Assembly: GCA_964580725.1 (NCBI GenBank)
Contig: CAZOLV010000016.1
Span: 1-64,000, forward strand
DNA: 64,000 nt
Direction of reading: 5' to 3'
Source of the DNA: Amarolinea sp964580725
GTDB lineage: Bacteria > Chloroflexota > Anaerolineae > SSC4 > Amarolineaceae
In this document: positions 56,512 to 64,000 of the stretch, piece after piece
Numbering within the stretch: the stretch's first letter is position 1
Layout of the letters: each line of letters starts with the position of its first letter
Made by a program: the position numbers and the translations under genes
Notes under the pieces: model-generated
Databases searched by the model: none
What the model was told of the DNA's origin: nothing
What the model saw: the letters and a program-made list of their open reading frames with translations, nothing else

Positions 56512-57104
56512 CAGTTGGCCAGACCCCTGGGCGACGGGCATTGGCGCTCGGCCTGGGGAACATCCTGCTCGGCGATGAGGGCCTGGGGGTTCGCATCGTC
56601 GAGCAGTTGCAAACCAAATTCACGTTGTCGGCGGAGGTCCAGGTCATGGACGGCGGTACGCTTGGCCTGGACCTCCTGCCATACCTGGCCGAGGTGGATG
56701 ACCTGCTGATTGTGGATGCGGTGCACATCGGCCAGCCGCCGGGAACGCTGGCGCGGCTCGAAGGCGACCAAATCCCCGCCGTGCTGGCGATCAAGATGTC
56801 GGTGCACCAGGTTGGCCTGGAAGAACTGCTGGCTGTGGCCGGCCTGCAGGGATCGTTACCTGCACACCTGGTCATCTGGGGTATGGAGCCGGGCGAGCTG
56901 CGCCCCGGTCTCGACTTCACGCCCGCCGTCGCCGCCGCTCTGCCCAACCTGTTGCAGGGCGTAGTCAACGAGCTGCGCGCCTGGGGCTTTTCTGTCGAGC
57001 CAAAGGCGGACAATGGCCCGCCGGCGGCTGGCCCAGGTCAGGACGCGGTCGGGCGCGTTGCGCTGCACCCTGCGCTGCTGCGTGGCGACGCTGAGGCCGG
57101 CTGA
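56508..57104 (+). CDS. hyaD: Hydrogenase maturation protease
   Basis: 198 residues. The motif ALGLGNILLGDEGLGVRIVEQL with the metal-binding Glu/Asp, then VMDGGTLGLDLLPYL, LLIVDAVHIG and SVHQVGLEELLAVA, are those of the HyaD/HycI family. The enzyme clips the C-terminal tail of the large subunit after nickel insertion. The start overlaps the cytochrome stop (ATGA). The last about 30 residues are a Pro/Ala/Gly-rich extension. Confidence 0.92.
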   Translation: MTVGQTPGRRALALGLGNILLGDEGLGVRIVEQLQTKFTLSAEVQVMDGGTLGLDLLPYLAEVDDLLIVDAVHIGQPPGTLARLEGDQIPAVLAIKMSVHQVGLEELLAVAGLQGSLPAHLVIWGMEPGELRPGLDFTPAVAAALPNLLQGVVNELRAWGFSVEPKADNGPPAAGPGQDAVGRVALHPALLRGDAEAG

Positions 57105-57108
57105 GGCG

Positions 57109-57459
57109 ATGCACGAATTGCCGGTCACGCAGGGCATTCTGGACGTGGCGGTGCGCGCGGCCCAACAGCACGGCGGGCGGCGCATCACCGCCATCGAACT
57201 GGCGATTGGCGAGCTGTCCACCATCGTGGATGACTCAGTGCAGTTCTATTTCGACATTCTGAGCCGCGACACGCTGGCCGCCGGCGCCCAACTGCACATC
57301 CGGCGGGAGGCTGCGCTGCTGACCTGTTGGGATTGTGGACAGCAGCGGCCGGTCACGCCGCCCTTGCCAGACGCCTGCCCAGCTTGCGGCGGTGCGCGCC
57401 TGCAGGTGAGCGGCGGAACGGCCTTCGCTGTCGCCAGCATCGAGCTGGCGGACGATTGA
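57109..57459 (+). CDS. hypA: Hydrogenase nickel incorporation protein HypA
   Basis: 116 residues from the ATG at 57109, four bases after the protease stop. MHELPVTQGILDVAV contains the N-terminal nickel-binding MHE-like motif. Zinc is held by two CxxC pairs, CWDCGQ and CPACGG. It delivers nickel to the large subunit with HypB. A longer in-frame extension to 57013 has no conservation. Confidence 0.95.
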   Translation: MHELPVTQGILDVAVRAAQQHGGRRITAIELAIGELSTIVDDSVQFYFDILSRDTLAAGAQLHIRREAALLTCWDCGQQRPVTPPLPDACPACGGARLQVSGGTAFAVASIELADD

Positions 57460-57483
57460 CCACACAGAGGCGACCGATACCCG

Positions 57484-58200
57484 ATGCCAACCAAGATTGA
57501 TGTCACGCAAGCGATTTTGAGCGCCAACGATGCGGTGGCCGCGGCCAACCGCGCCCGCTTCGATGCGGCGGGCGTCGCTGCATTCAACCTGATGGCGTCG
57601 CCAGGCGCCGGCAAGACGAGCTTCATCCTGGCCACGGCCAGCCGCTTGCCGCCCTCGCAGCGGATCGGAGTGATCGAGGGCGATCTGGCCTCGCGCATTG
57701 ACGCCGATCGCATCGCCGGCGAGGGCATTCCGGTCGTGCAGATCAACACCGGGGGCGGGTGTCACCTGGACGCGCCGATGATCGAGGCGGTGCTGCCGCA
57801 CCTGCCGCTGAACGATCTCGATCTGCTGTTCATCGAGAATGTCGGCAACCTGGTCTGCCCGGCCAATTTTGCGTTGGGCGCCCATGCCAACATCGTGATC
57901 GCCAGCGCCCCGGAGGGGCACGACAAGCCGTTCAAATATCCGGGGATGTTTGCCAGCGCCCATGCCGTTGTGCTGAACAAGGCCGATCTGCTGGCCGTGT
58001 TCGAGTTCGATCTCGATTATTTCCGCCGCGGGTTGGCGCAGGTCAACCCACACGCCCCGCTCTTCACGCTCTCCTGTCGCACCGGCGCCGGTTTCGACGC
58101 CTGGCTGAACTGGCTGGCGGCGATCAGATTGACGAGATTCGTGCACAGCACCGATAGTATGGAAAGCGCCGAAAGCACAGGATTCAATGGAAAGGGTTGA
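57484..58200 (+). CDS. hypB: Hydrogenase nickel incorporation GTPase HypB
   Basis: 238 residues. The P-loop is NLMASPGAGKTSFILATA, then IEGDLASRIDADRI, and the GTPase core includes QINTGGGCHLDAPMI, LLFIENVGNLVCPANF, and VVLNKADLL (NKxD). The N-terminus lacks the His-rich or CxxCGC stretch found in some HypB proteins, so nickel storage there is unlikely. GTP hydrolysis drives nickel insertion. Confidence 0.95.
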   Translation: MPTKIDVTQAILSANDAVAAANRARFDAAGVAAFNLMASPGAGKTSFILATASRLPPSQRIGVIEGDLASRIDADRIAGEGIPVVQINTGGGCHLDAPMIEAVLPHLPLNDLDLLFIENVGNLVCPANFALGAHANIVIASAPEGHDKPFKYPGMFASAHAVVLNKADLLAVFEFDLDYFRRGLAQVNPHAPLFTLSCRTGAGFDAWLNWLAAIRLTRFVHSTDSMESAESTGFNGKG

Positions 58201-58209
58201 ACGTATACC

Positions 58210-58536
58210 ATGTGTTTGGGAATGCCCGGACGCGTCTTGAGCGTCGAGCCAAATCCGCTCGGCATGACGATGGGCGCTGTAGATTTCGACGGCGACGTGC
58301 AGCACATCTGCCTGGCCTACGTACCCGATGTGCAGGTGGGTGATTTCGTACTGGCCAACATCGGTTTTGCCACGGCGCGCTTGAGCGCAGAGGAGGCGCA
58401 GGAGGTGCGCACCTTCCTGTGCGATCTGGATGACGCCATTGGCGCGGACAGCGCAGGGGCGCTCATGCCAGAGGCGGCAACGCTGAGCATTGGCGGTGCG
58501 CCGTTGTTGACGAACGGCGCCAACGGTTCACACTAG
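58210..58536 (+). CDS. hypC: Hydrogenase assembly chaperone HypC
   Basis: 108 residues. The N-terminal MCLGMPGRVLSVEP has the essential Cys2, and VDFDGDVQHICLAYVPDVQVGDFVLANIGFA is the HypC core. It carries the Fe(CN)2CO group to the large subunit with HypD. HypD, HypE and HypF are not in the window. The tail of about 30 residues is non-conserved. The end overlaps by nine bases the convergent response-regulator gene. Confidence 0.95.
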   Translation: MCLGMPGRVLSVEPNPLGMTMGAVDFDGDVQHICLAYVPDVQVGDFVLANIGFATARLSAEEAQEVRTFLCDLDDAIGADSAGALMPEAATLSIGGAPLLTNGANGSH

Positions 58537-59181
58537 CCCCAAATCACGCGCCCGCAGCGCCGCCTGGGTGCGGTCGCTGACGCCCAACTTGCCCAAGATG
58601 TTGGTGACGTGATTCTTGACGGTGCCCTCGGTGATGAACAGAGCGGCGCTGATCTCCTTGTTGCTGGCGCCGCGCGCCAGCCAGCTCAGAATCTCCAGTT
58701 CGCGTTCCGACAACGGCTCGATGAGCGGCTGCGGGCGAGGTGGGGCGACGGCTGGCGTCAGGCGCGCAAATTCGGCCACGACTTTGGCCGCAATCGAAGG
58801 TTGCAGGAACGATTCGCCGCGCGCCGCGGCCCGAATCGCCTCGACCAGCTTCTCGGACGGCGTATCTTTGAGCATGTAGCCGACGGCGCCGGCGCGTAAC
58901 CCTTCGAAGACCAGTTCGTCATCATCGAATGTGGTCAGGACGATGACGCGACAGGTTGGATGTTCCGTGCGCAAGCGGCGCGTGGCGGCAACGCCATCCA
59001 ACACCGGCATACGCAAATCCATCAGGATTACCTGCGGCCTCAGCAGGGCGGCCTGACGCAGCGCTTCTTCCCCATTACTCGCTTCGCCCACCACCTGTAA
59101 ATCGCTGTGGATCGAGAGCAGCGTGCGCAGACCCTCACGAAACAGCATTTGATCGTCCACCAACAACACCCGAATGGTCAT
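58528..59181 (-). CDS. LuxR/NarL-family response regulator
   Basis: 217 residues from the ATG at 59181. The receiver domain has VLLVDDQMLFREGL, the acceptor VILMDLRMPVLDGV and LKDTPSEKLVEAI (LK). The C-terminal LuxR helix-turn-helix is PLSERELEILSWLARGAS followed by NKEISAALFITEGTVKNHV. Its histidine kinase is not adjacent. It overlaps the upstream membrane-protein gene by four bases, so the two form one transcript. It could control nearby genes, but no target site was identified. Confidence 0.92.
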   Translation of the reverse strand: MTIRVLLVDDQMLFREGLRTLLSIHSDLQVVGEASNGEEALRQAALLRPQVILMDLRMPVLDGVAATRRLRTEHPTCRVIVLTTFDDDELVFEGLRAGAVGYMLKDTPSEKLVEAIRAAARGESFLQPSIAAKVVAEFARLTPAVAPPRPQPLIEPLSERELEILSWLARGASNKEISAALFITEGTVKNHVTNILGKLGVSDRTQAALRARDLGLV

Positions 59182-60419
59182 CGTTGTTCCTCCGACACGG
59201 GGGGCAGAACGGCATGGCGTCGCCACAACTGCCAGAGCATGACAATGGCGACGCTTGGGGGGAGAAGGGTGGCCCAGGCTGCCAGCACTGGCGCCCATTT
59301 ACCCGCCAGCGCAGGGGGCCACAGGCCGGTCAGCGGCAGCAGAGAGCCTTGCAGCGCCAGGATGGCGCCGGCGAACCAGCGGCGGGCGGGTGCTGCCGCC
59401 TGCCCCCAGGTTTGTGCGGCGGCTTCGATCAGGCCCAGGGTGACGAAGCCTAGCAATAGCCAGTGCAGGTAGGGGATGCGCAGGCCGGCGCCTTCGGCCC
59501 AGGCGGCGACGCCAGGGATGCCCATGGCGATCTGGCTGCTGGCTTTCAGAGCGAGGAAGGCCAGCGCCAACCGCCAACCCCGCCCCAGGCGCGGCCAGAG
59601 CAGACCAACGTGCCAGAGCAGCCCAATCCCGACAAGCGCCCCGCCGGCGCCAGCGACGGTGCGTAGCAGCGACGGGACCAGCGTCACCGGCACGCCAAGC
59701 AGAAAAGTGACGGGCAGCCCGGCGACGACCAGGCGCGTGGCCAGGCGGGCCGCCGGGGGCGGATCATCCGGCAGCACGGCGTAGGCGACGCCCAGCAGGG
59801 CCAGAATGAACCAGCCGTCGGAGAAGAGATCGAGGAAGAGGTGCACCAGGGCGGCGCTCCAGAATGGATCTGTGACGTGCAGAGCGATCAGCAAGACGCG
59901 TCCCCAGGCGCCCAGCGAGGCCAGCAGCATAAAGATCAGTGCGGCGTCCCACAGGCGCACGGGCAACGGCCGCGGCCCGGCCCCCGTCGCCTGCCGGTAG
60001 CGCCCCGCAAAGATGTACCAGGCCACGATGGTGAGCGCGGCGGCGATGCTGGCCAGGGGGACATGCGCCTGGCCCAGCGGCGCTGATTCGTAGCCGAACA
60101 GCAGGAAGGGCGGATAGGCCAGCAGCCCCAGCCAGACCAGGGCGATGCTCAGACGCGGGAAGTAGGGGGTTGCCCGGCTCTGCTGCTGCATCAGGTGGGC
60201 GCCGATGAGGGCGATCAGCGTCGGGGTCGCCCAACCGAAGTACATCAGGTGGGAGTGGGCATGGCGCAGATGAGCGAACTGCAATCCGAAGGGAAGTCCG
60301 CTCACCAGGCCGAAGCGGAAGAGCGCGCCTGTCAGACCGGCGAGCGCAAAGCAGCCGAGCGCTCCCAACCAGACGCCTGCGGCGCTCAGATGGCGCTGAG
60401 ACCGCGCCGTCTGGCCCAT
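59178..60419 (-). CDS. Polytopic membrane protein with conserved His-rich motif
   Basis: 413 residues with about ten to twelve hydrophobic helices. The second helical region contains FAHLRHAHSHLMYFGWATPT, a His pattern reminiscent of cytochrome c oxidase/NO-reductase-like subunits, and ALVHLFLDLFSDGWFILAL adds further His and Asp. The metal-ligand set of a true haem-copper oxidase is incomplete. It is more likely a NorB-like membrane protein of unknown function. It is cotranscribed with the response regulator and overlaps the hemerythrin gene by 34 bp. Confidence 0.65.
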   Translation of the reverse strand: MGQTARSQRHLSAAGVWLGALGCFALAGLTGALFRFGLVSGLPFGLQFAHLRHAHSHLMYFGWATPTLIALIGAHLMQQQSRATPYFPRLSIALVWLGLLAYPPFLLFGYESAPLGQAHVPLASIAAALTIVAWYIFAGRYRQATGAGPRPLPVRLWDAALIFMLLASLGAWGRVLLIALHVTDPFWSAALVHLFLDLFSDGWFILALLGVAYAVLPDDPPPAARLATRLVVAGLPVTFLLGVPVTLVPSLLRTVAGAGGALVGIGLLWHVGLLWPRLGRGWRLALAFLALKASSQIAMGIPGVAAWAEGAGLRIPYLHWLLLGFVTLGLIEAAAQTWGQAAAPARRWFAGAILALQGSLLPLTGLWPPALAGKWAPVLAAWATLLPPSVAIVMLWQLWRRHAVLPPVSEEQR

Positions 60420-60829
60420 TGTGCGCCTAGCGAGTCGAGCGTCTCTTCGTCCAGGATCTCCTGCGCGATGCGGAAGAGAATCTGTTCTTCTTTGGCAAAG
60501 TGGTTGCGTGCAACCTGCATGGCCTGCAGCAGCAGGCGTTTGGCCTGCTCCAGGTCTTGCGCCTTGTGCGCCTGATCGAGCAGCCCTTCGATCTGTTCGT
60601 GGTCCATGCGCATGACGGCAACAGGCCCCATCGGCCCCATGAAGCGATCGAGCGTCGAGAAGAGCAGTTCGTCTTCGAGATGGGCGTGACTGGCGAGGGT
60701 GGCAATCACGGTGGCGGCTTGCGTGGTCACGACCGCCAGCGTTGCGGCGGTGGGGACGGTTTTTTCCAGGTAGCCGAACTGGGCGTACAGGACACCATGT
60801 TCGCCCAAGAAGGCGTCGGTAATTTTCAT
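60386..60829 (-). CDS. Hemerythrin HHE-domain protein
   Basis: 147 residues. The conserved His and Glu residues of the four-helix diiron bundle are seen in FLGEHGVLY, ASHAHLEDELLF, MRMDHEQIEGLLDQ and VARNHFAKEEQILF. Such proteins bind oxygen or nitric oxide or act in diiron repair. It leads a three-gene minus-strand unit with the membrane protein and the response regulator, consistent with an oxygen/NO-related response (inference). Confidence 0.88.
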   Translation of the reverse strand: MKITDAFLGEHGVLYAQFGYLEKTVPTAATLAVVTTQAATVIATLASHAHLEDELLFSTLDRFMGPMGPVAVMRMDHEQIEGLLDQAHKAQDLEQAKRLLLQAMQVARNHFAKEEQILFRIAQEILDEETLDSLGAQWARRRGLSAI

Positions 60830-61136
60830 GCGAGCGTCAACTCCGTTTCTTGAACTTGGGGCGGAAGCCCCAAACCCTCAAGGTTTCTAAAACCTTCAGG
60901 TTTTTTTTCCTGTGATTCGGGAGACCAAAACGCATTGTACACCAGATCGGCCCGATACAACAAGTCGTCACCGCCCATCCCTCGCCCATCCCTCGCCCAT
61001 CCCTCGCCCATCCTCCGCCCATCCCTCGCCCATCCCCCGCCCATCCCCCGCCCATCGTAATCGTCGCGGTCAGCCGCCGGGATGTGAGGAGCGGCGGAGC
61101 CTGCGTGTTCGACCAGGAAGGAGGATTCTTGTTCTT
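60830..61136. repeat. Intergenic region: AAACCT repeat copy 2 and an 11-bp tandem array
   Basis: At 60872-60908 lies AAACCCTCAAGGTTT followed by AAAACCTTCAGG and a T-run, related to the repeat at 13381. At 60972-61057 there are eight units of about 11 bp, CGCCCATCCCT with small variants. An open frame over it is meaningless (GRGMGG-type). The promoter for the secreted repeat protein must lie in the last part; an AGGAGG precedes its ATG at 61137. Confidence 0.75.
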
Positions 61137-64000
61137 ATGAAGTCTCTGCTGCCAGGCCGCTACATGGCGGCCATCGTCTCGATCTGTCTGTTGTTGGGCG
61201 TCGTTCATTGGGTCGGAGGGGCGCCGGTTCGGCAGGAACCGCCACCGGCAGCGCCTGCCAGCGGCGGCTGCGCCAACTTCTCTGGCTATGACCCCGCCTG
61301 TGATGTCAATCGCGACAATCAGACCAACGTCCTCGATCTGCAGTTGGTGGCGCTGCATTGGAACAGCAGCGGAACCTGGACGAGCGACGGCTGGTTGCTC
61401 AACGGGAATGCTGGCCTCAACCCTGCGCTCGACTATCTTGGCACCAGCGACGGCCAGCCGCTCGTGCTGCGCACGAACGGTGTCGAGGCGCTGCGCATTG
61501 ACCCGTTCGGCAACGTCGGCGTCGGCGTCGCTGCCCCGCACACCCGTCTGACCGTGCAGGGAAATACGGCGGTGACCGGCACTGTCGTTGTCAGCGGTCA
61601 AATTGGGGTTGGCGTCACTGCGCCCACGACCGCGCTCGATGTGCGCGGTCGCGCTCTGATCCGCGGCGAGGACGCGCCCGTCTCCCGCGGATTCACCACT
61701 GCCAATCTCAATGGCCCGCATGCGGTCTTTGTTTTGGGCCAGTATGCTTACGTGGCCTCTCTATTCAACAACAACCTGGCGATCTTCGACATCTCCAACC
61801 CCGACGCCATCGCCGCCAAAGGCTTCACGGCGACCAATCTCGACAGCCCAACCTCCGTCTATGTCGCCGGACGCTACGCGTATGTCACATCTGCGGGCAA
61901 TGACCGTTTGGCGATCTTCGACGTTTCCAACCCCAACGCCATCGCCGCCAAGGGCTTCAGCAGCGCCAATCTGGACAACCCCTTCTCGGTCTTCGTCTCC
62001 GGTCGCTACGCCTATGTCGCCTCGAACTTCAACCATCGCCTGGCAATTTTCGACATTTCCGATCCAGACGCCATCGTTGCCAAAGGCTTTACGAGCACCA
62101 ATCTGAGCGGCCCCACCGCGGCCGTTGTCTCGGGCCAGTACGCCTATGTCACTTCACGTTACAACAATCGTTTGGCGGTCTTCGATGTTTCCAATCCCGA
62201 CGCCATCGTTGCCAAAGGCTTTACCAACGCCAATCTCAGTTCGCCTGAACGGCTCCACGTTGCTGGCCGCTACGCCTACGTCGTATCGGCCAGCAACGAT
62301 CGCCTGGCGATCTTCGACGTGTCTGATCCCAACGCCATCGTCGCCAGGGGTTTTACCGACGCCAACCTGGACAACCCGACTGCCGTCTATGTGGCCGGGC
62401 GCTATGCCTATGTCACGACCGGTGGGAACAGCCGGCTGGCGGTTTTCGACGTGTCCAATCCCGACGCCATTGTCGCCGGTGGGTTCAGCAGCGCCAATCT
62501 GAACGGCCCCTGGGGAGTTGCCGTGGCCGGCCCGTATGCGTATGTGGCCTCGTCGTTCAATCACAGCCTGGCCATCTTCGAGATCAGCCATCTGCAGGCG
62601 CCCGCGCTGGTCAGCGGCCACCTGCAGGCCGGAGGATTGGCGGTGCGCGATGACGTGCGCGTGGGCAACAATCTGCTGGTGCAGGGCGGATTGAGCGTCG
62701 GGCCGGCCGGCGCGCTCCTCGGCGGCGATACGGCGATCCAGGGCGATTTGAACGTGCTTGGCGAGATCAGCATGACGGGCAGCGCCGTGCAGCGCCGGGT
62801 GAGCGGCGCGTGCGCCGACGGCAGCGCCATCCGCGTGGTGAACGCCGACGGCACGGTGACGTGCGAAAGCGACGACAATACCACCTACAGCGCCGGCGAC
62901 GGCCTGGAGTTGAATGGAACCGAATTTCGGGGCAAGGGCACGGCCTATCAGAACGTCGTCATCGTGGCTAAGAGCGGCGGCGATTTTACCGAGATTCAGG
63001 CCGCGCTGAACAGCATCACCGACGCCGGCGCCACGAACCGCTACCTGGTTTGGGTAGGGCCTGGCATCTACAATGAACGGGTGACGATGAAGCAGTATGT
63101 GGACATCGAGGGTGCGGGCGAACTGGTGACCAAGATCACTTACACTGGTGATACCGGATCAGATGCCACGGTGCGCGGCAGAAGCAATGCCGAGCTGCGT
63201 TTCTTGACGGTCGAGAACACCGGCGGCAGCACCAATGCGACCGCGATTTATAACGACGGTTCATCGCCGCGACTGCTCCACGTCAGCGCCATTGCTTCGG
63301 GCGGGGCCAACAACAATCATGCTGTGTCGAACGTCAACGGCTCAGCGGCCGAATTGATCGAAGTGAGGGCGACCGCCTCCGGCGGCGTCTACAGCATCGG
63401 CGTGTACAACGCCACAGCCAGTTCTGGATTGCGCCTGGTCAATGTGACAGCGACCGCTTCGGGCGCCAGCGGGACGAACTACGGCGTTCAGAATCTGATT
63501 TCTTCCCCGACGCTGATCCGCGTGACAGCTACGGCGTCGGGGGGCAATGTTGCTGCAGGCGTCATCAACGGGACCAGTTCGCCGACGATTAGCCACAGCA
63601 GCCTGCGGGCCAGCGGCGCGGCGCTCAACAGTTACGGTCTCAACAACGTTGCGTCCAGCGGCGCCTACACCGTCAGCGTGGACAACAGTGAAATCAGTGG
63701 GACGACGGCGGCCGTGTTACGTGACGCCGAATTTACGATCCGGATCGGCGGTTCGCGGCTGGATGGTGGGCCTGTGGCCGGCTCCGGCGGGACGTTGACC
63801 TGCGTCAATTCGTTCGATGGCAATGGCCAGCCGTTGGGCAGCGATTGCGCGGCCGCCGGCTTGGACTACGCCGGCAATACGTTTCTGGTCACCGCGACGG
63901 GCGGCGTCGGCATCGGCGTCAGCGCGCCGAGCAACCAACTGCACGTGGCGGAAGCGATCAACGGATCGGCCGATTTCGGTAATCACGTGGTTGGCATTCA
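61137..64000 (+). CDS. Secreted LVIVD-repeat propeller / beta-helix protein (3' end beyond window)
   Basis: At least 954 residues, still open at the window edge. A signal-anchor (YMAAIVSICLLLGVVHWVGG) is followed by a dockerin-like segment (DVNRDNQTNVLDLQLVALHW) and phage-tail-like adhesin repeats (IDPFGNVGVGVAAPHTRLTV). Then come exactly seven 44-residue repeats (61689-62612), each with YAYV and LAIFD(I/V)S, matching the LVIVD propeller repeat. A second beta region precedes EIQAALNSITDAG and WVGPGIYNERVTMKQYVDI, a pectinesterase-like motif starting a parallel beta-helix with short repeats rich in ATASG. It ends in another VGIGVSAPSNQLHV tail-type motif. It is probably a large surface or secreted adhesin-like protein. 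Confidence 0.8.
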   Translation, partial: MKSLLPGRYMAAIVSICLLLGVVHWVGGAPVRQEPPPAAPASGGCANFSGYDPACDVNRDNQTNVLDLQLVALHWNSSGTWTSDGWLLNGNAGLNPALDYLGTSDGQPLVLRTNGVEALRIDPFGNVGVGVAAPHTRLTVQGNTAVTGTVVVSGQIGVGVTAPTTALDVRGRALIRGEDAPVSRGFTTANLNGPHAVFVLGQYAYVASLFNNNLAIFDISNPDAIAAKGFTATNLDSPTSVYVAGRYAYVTSAGNDRLAIFDVSNPNAIAAKGFSSANLDNPFSVFVSGRYAYVASNFNHRLAIFDISDPDAIVAKGFTSTNLSGPTAAVVSGQYAYVTSRYNNRLAVFDVSNPDAIVAKGFTNANLSSPERLHVAGRYAYVVSASNDRLAIFDVSDPNAIVARGFTDANLDNPTAVYVAGRYAYVTTGGNSRLAVFDVSNPDAIVAGGFSSANLNGPWGVAVAGPYAYVASSFNHSLAIFEISHLQAPALVSGHLQAGGLAVRDDVRVGNNLLVQGGLSVGPAGALLGGDTAIQGDLNVLGEISMTGSAVQRRVSGACADGSAIRVVNADGTVTCESDDNTTYSAGDGLELNGTEFRGKGTAYQNVVIVAKSGGDFTEIQAALNSITDAGATNRYLVWVGPGIYNERVTMKQYVDIEGAGELVTKITYTGDTGSDATVRGRSNAELRFLTVENTGGSTNATAIYNDGSSPRLLHVSAIASGGANNNHAVSNVNGSAAELIEVRATASGGVYSIGVYNATASSGLRLVNVTATASGASGTNYGVQNLISSPTLIRVTATASGGNVAAGVINGTSSPTISHSSLRASGAALNSYGLNNVASSGAYTVSVDNSEISGTTAAVLRDAEFTIRIGGSRLDGGPVAGSGGTLTCVNSFDGNGQPLGSDCAAAGLDYAGNTFLVTATGGVGIGVSAPSNQLHVAEAINGSADFGNHVVGI
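61689..62612 (+). repeat. Seven 132-bp in-gene repeats (LVIVD propeller)
   Basis: Unit starts fall at 61689, 61821, 61953, 62085, 62217, 62349 and 62481, each exactly 132 bp (44 codons). Each encodes G-F-x-x-x-N-L, then G-x-YAYV and a segment like LAIFDVSNPDAI. Seven units fit one closed seven-bladed beta-propeller. Confidence 0.9.

Noticed and set aside
60972..61057. Coding sequence over the 11-bp repeats
   Set aside because: The product would be a GRGMGG-type repeat with no start signals; it is a simple satellite.

Overview
The window is GC-rich DNA, densely packed with genes, from what looks like a member of the Chloroflexota (Anaerolineae/Caldilineae-like). Supporting signs are an oligopeptide-binding lipoprotein with a Thr/Val-rich linker, a secreted dockerin-type protein, polypyrimidine low-complexity tracts, many short palindromic intergenic repeats, and a membrane-bound uptake [NiFe] hydrogenase locus. 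It is a draft scaffold with two 100-N gaps (2767-2866 and 23405-23504). Both gaps lie inside repeats. The assignment is inferred from gene content; no rRNA or tRNA gene was seen.

Layout. 1-11.9 kb: a PEP-synthase-like enzyme, a TetR regulator with a palindromic operator, rsmG, a GH13 lipoprotein, a very large beta-CASP/metallo-beta-lactamase protein with extra C-terminal domains, a glycerate kinase and a small membrane protein closed by a strong terminator. 12-23 kb: mostly minus-strand genes. These are a deazaflavin-type oxidoreductase, a HET-C/phospholipase-like protein, glycerol-3-phosphate dehydrogenase, an HPr-kinase-like protein, an RmlD-like reductase, RNase III, a transaldolase-family protein, a small holin-like membrane protein, a GNAT protein, a HEAT-repeat protein and a secreted dockerin protein. 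23.1-23.7 kb: a 71-bp tandem palindromic satellite. 23.7-28.5 kb: a zinc-ribbon membrane protein, a methyltransferase, a His-rich CDF metal exporter, an ArsP-like permease with two operator-like repeats, and a small membrane protein. 28.4-38.1 kb: a minus-strand run from a c-type cytochrome and a helicase with an HNH-like insert, through manC and polyprenyl-sugar genes, to holA. 38.2-44.8 kb: a complete peptide/nickel-type ABC importer. 45-50.5 kb: a MEMO protein and a two-component sensor pair.

51-58.5 kb is the most interesting region. It is a hydrogenase operon in the order small subunit, EamA-type transporter, conserved hydrogenase-associated-looking protein, large subunit, cytochrome b, maturation protease, hypA, hypB, hypC. 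The large-subunit reading frame is complete except for one in-frame TGA. That TGA falls exactly on the second, normally bridging, cysteine codon of the N-terminal nickel-binding motif (R-I-C-G-V-TGA-T-T-V-H), and a bacterial-SECIS-like hairpin follows it at suitable spacing. The best reading is a selenocysteine-containing [NiFe] hydrogenase with Sec in the N-terminal motif, whereas characterised [NiFeSe] enzymes carry Sec in the C-terminal motif. The partner small subunit also lacks one canonical proximal-cluster cysteine (C-A-G-N in place of C-x-G-C).

After the operon come a LuxR-type response regulator, a polytopic membrane protein and a hemerythrin-domain protein on the minus strand. The window ends inside a long secreted protein. 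It has a dockerin-like segment, exactly seven 44-residue LVIVD-like repeats (a likely seven-bladed propeller) and a pectinesterase-like beta-helix region.
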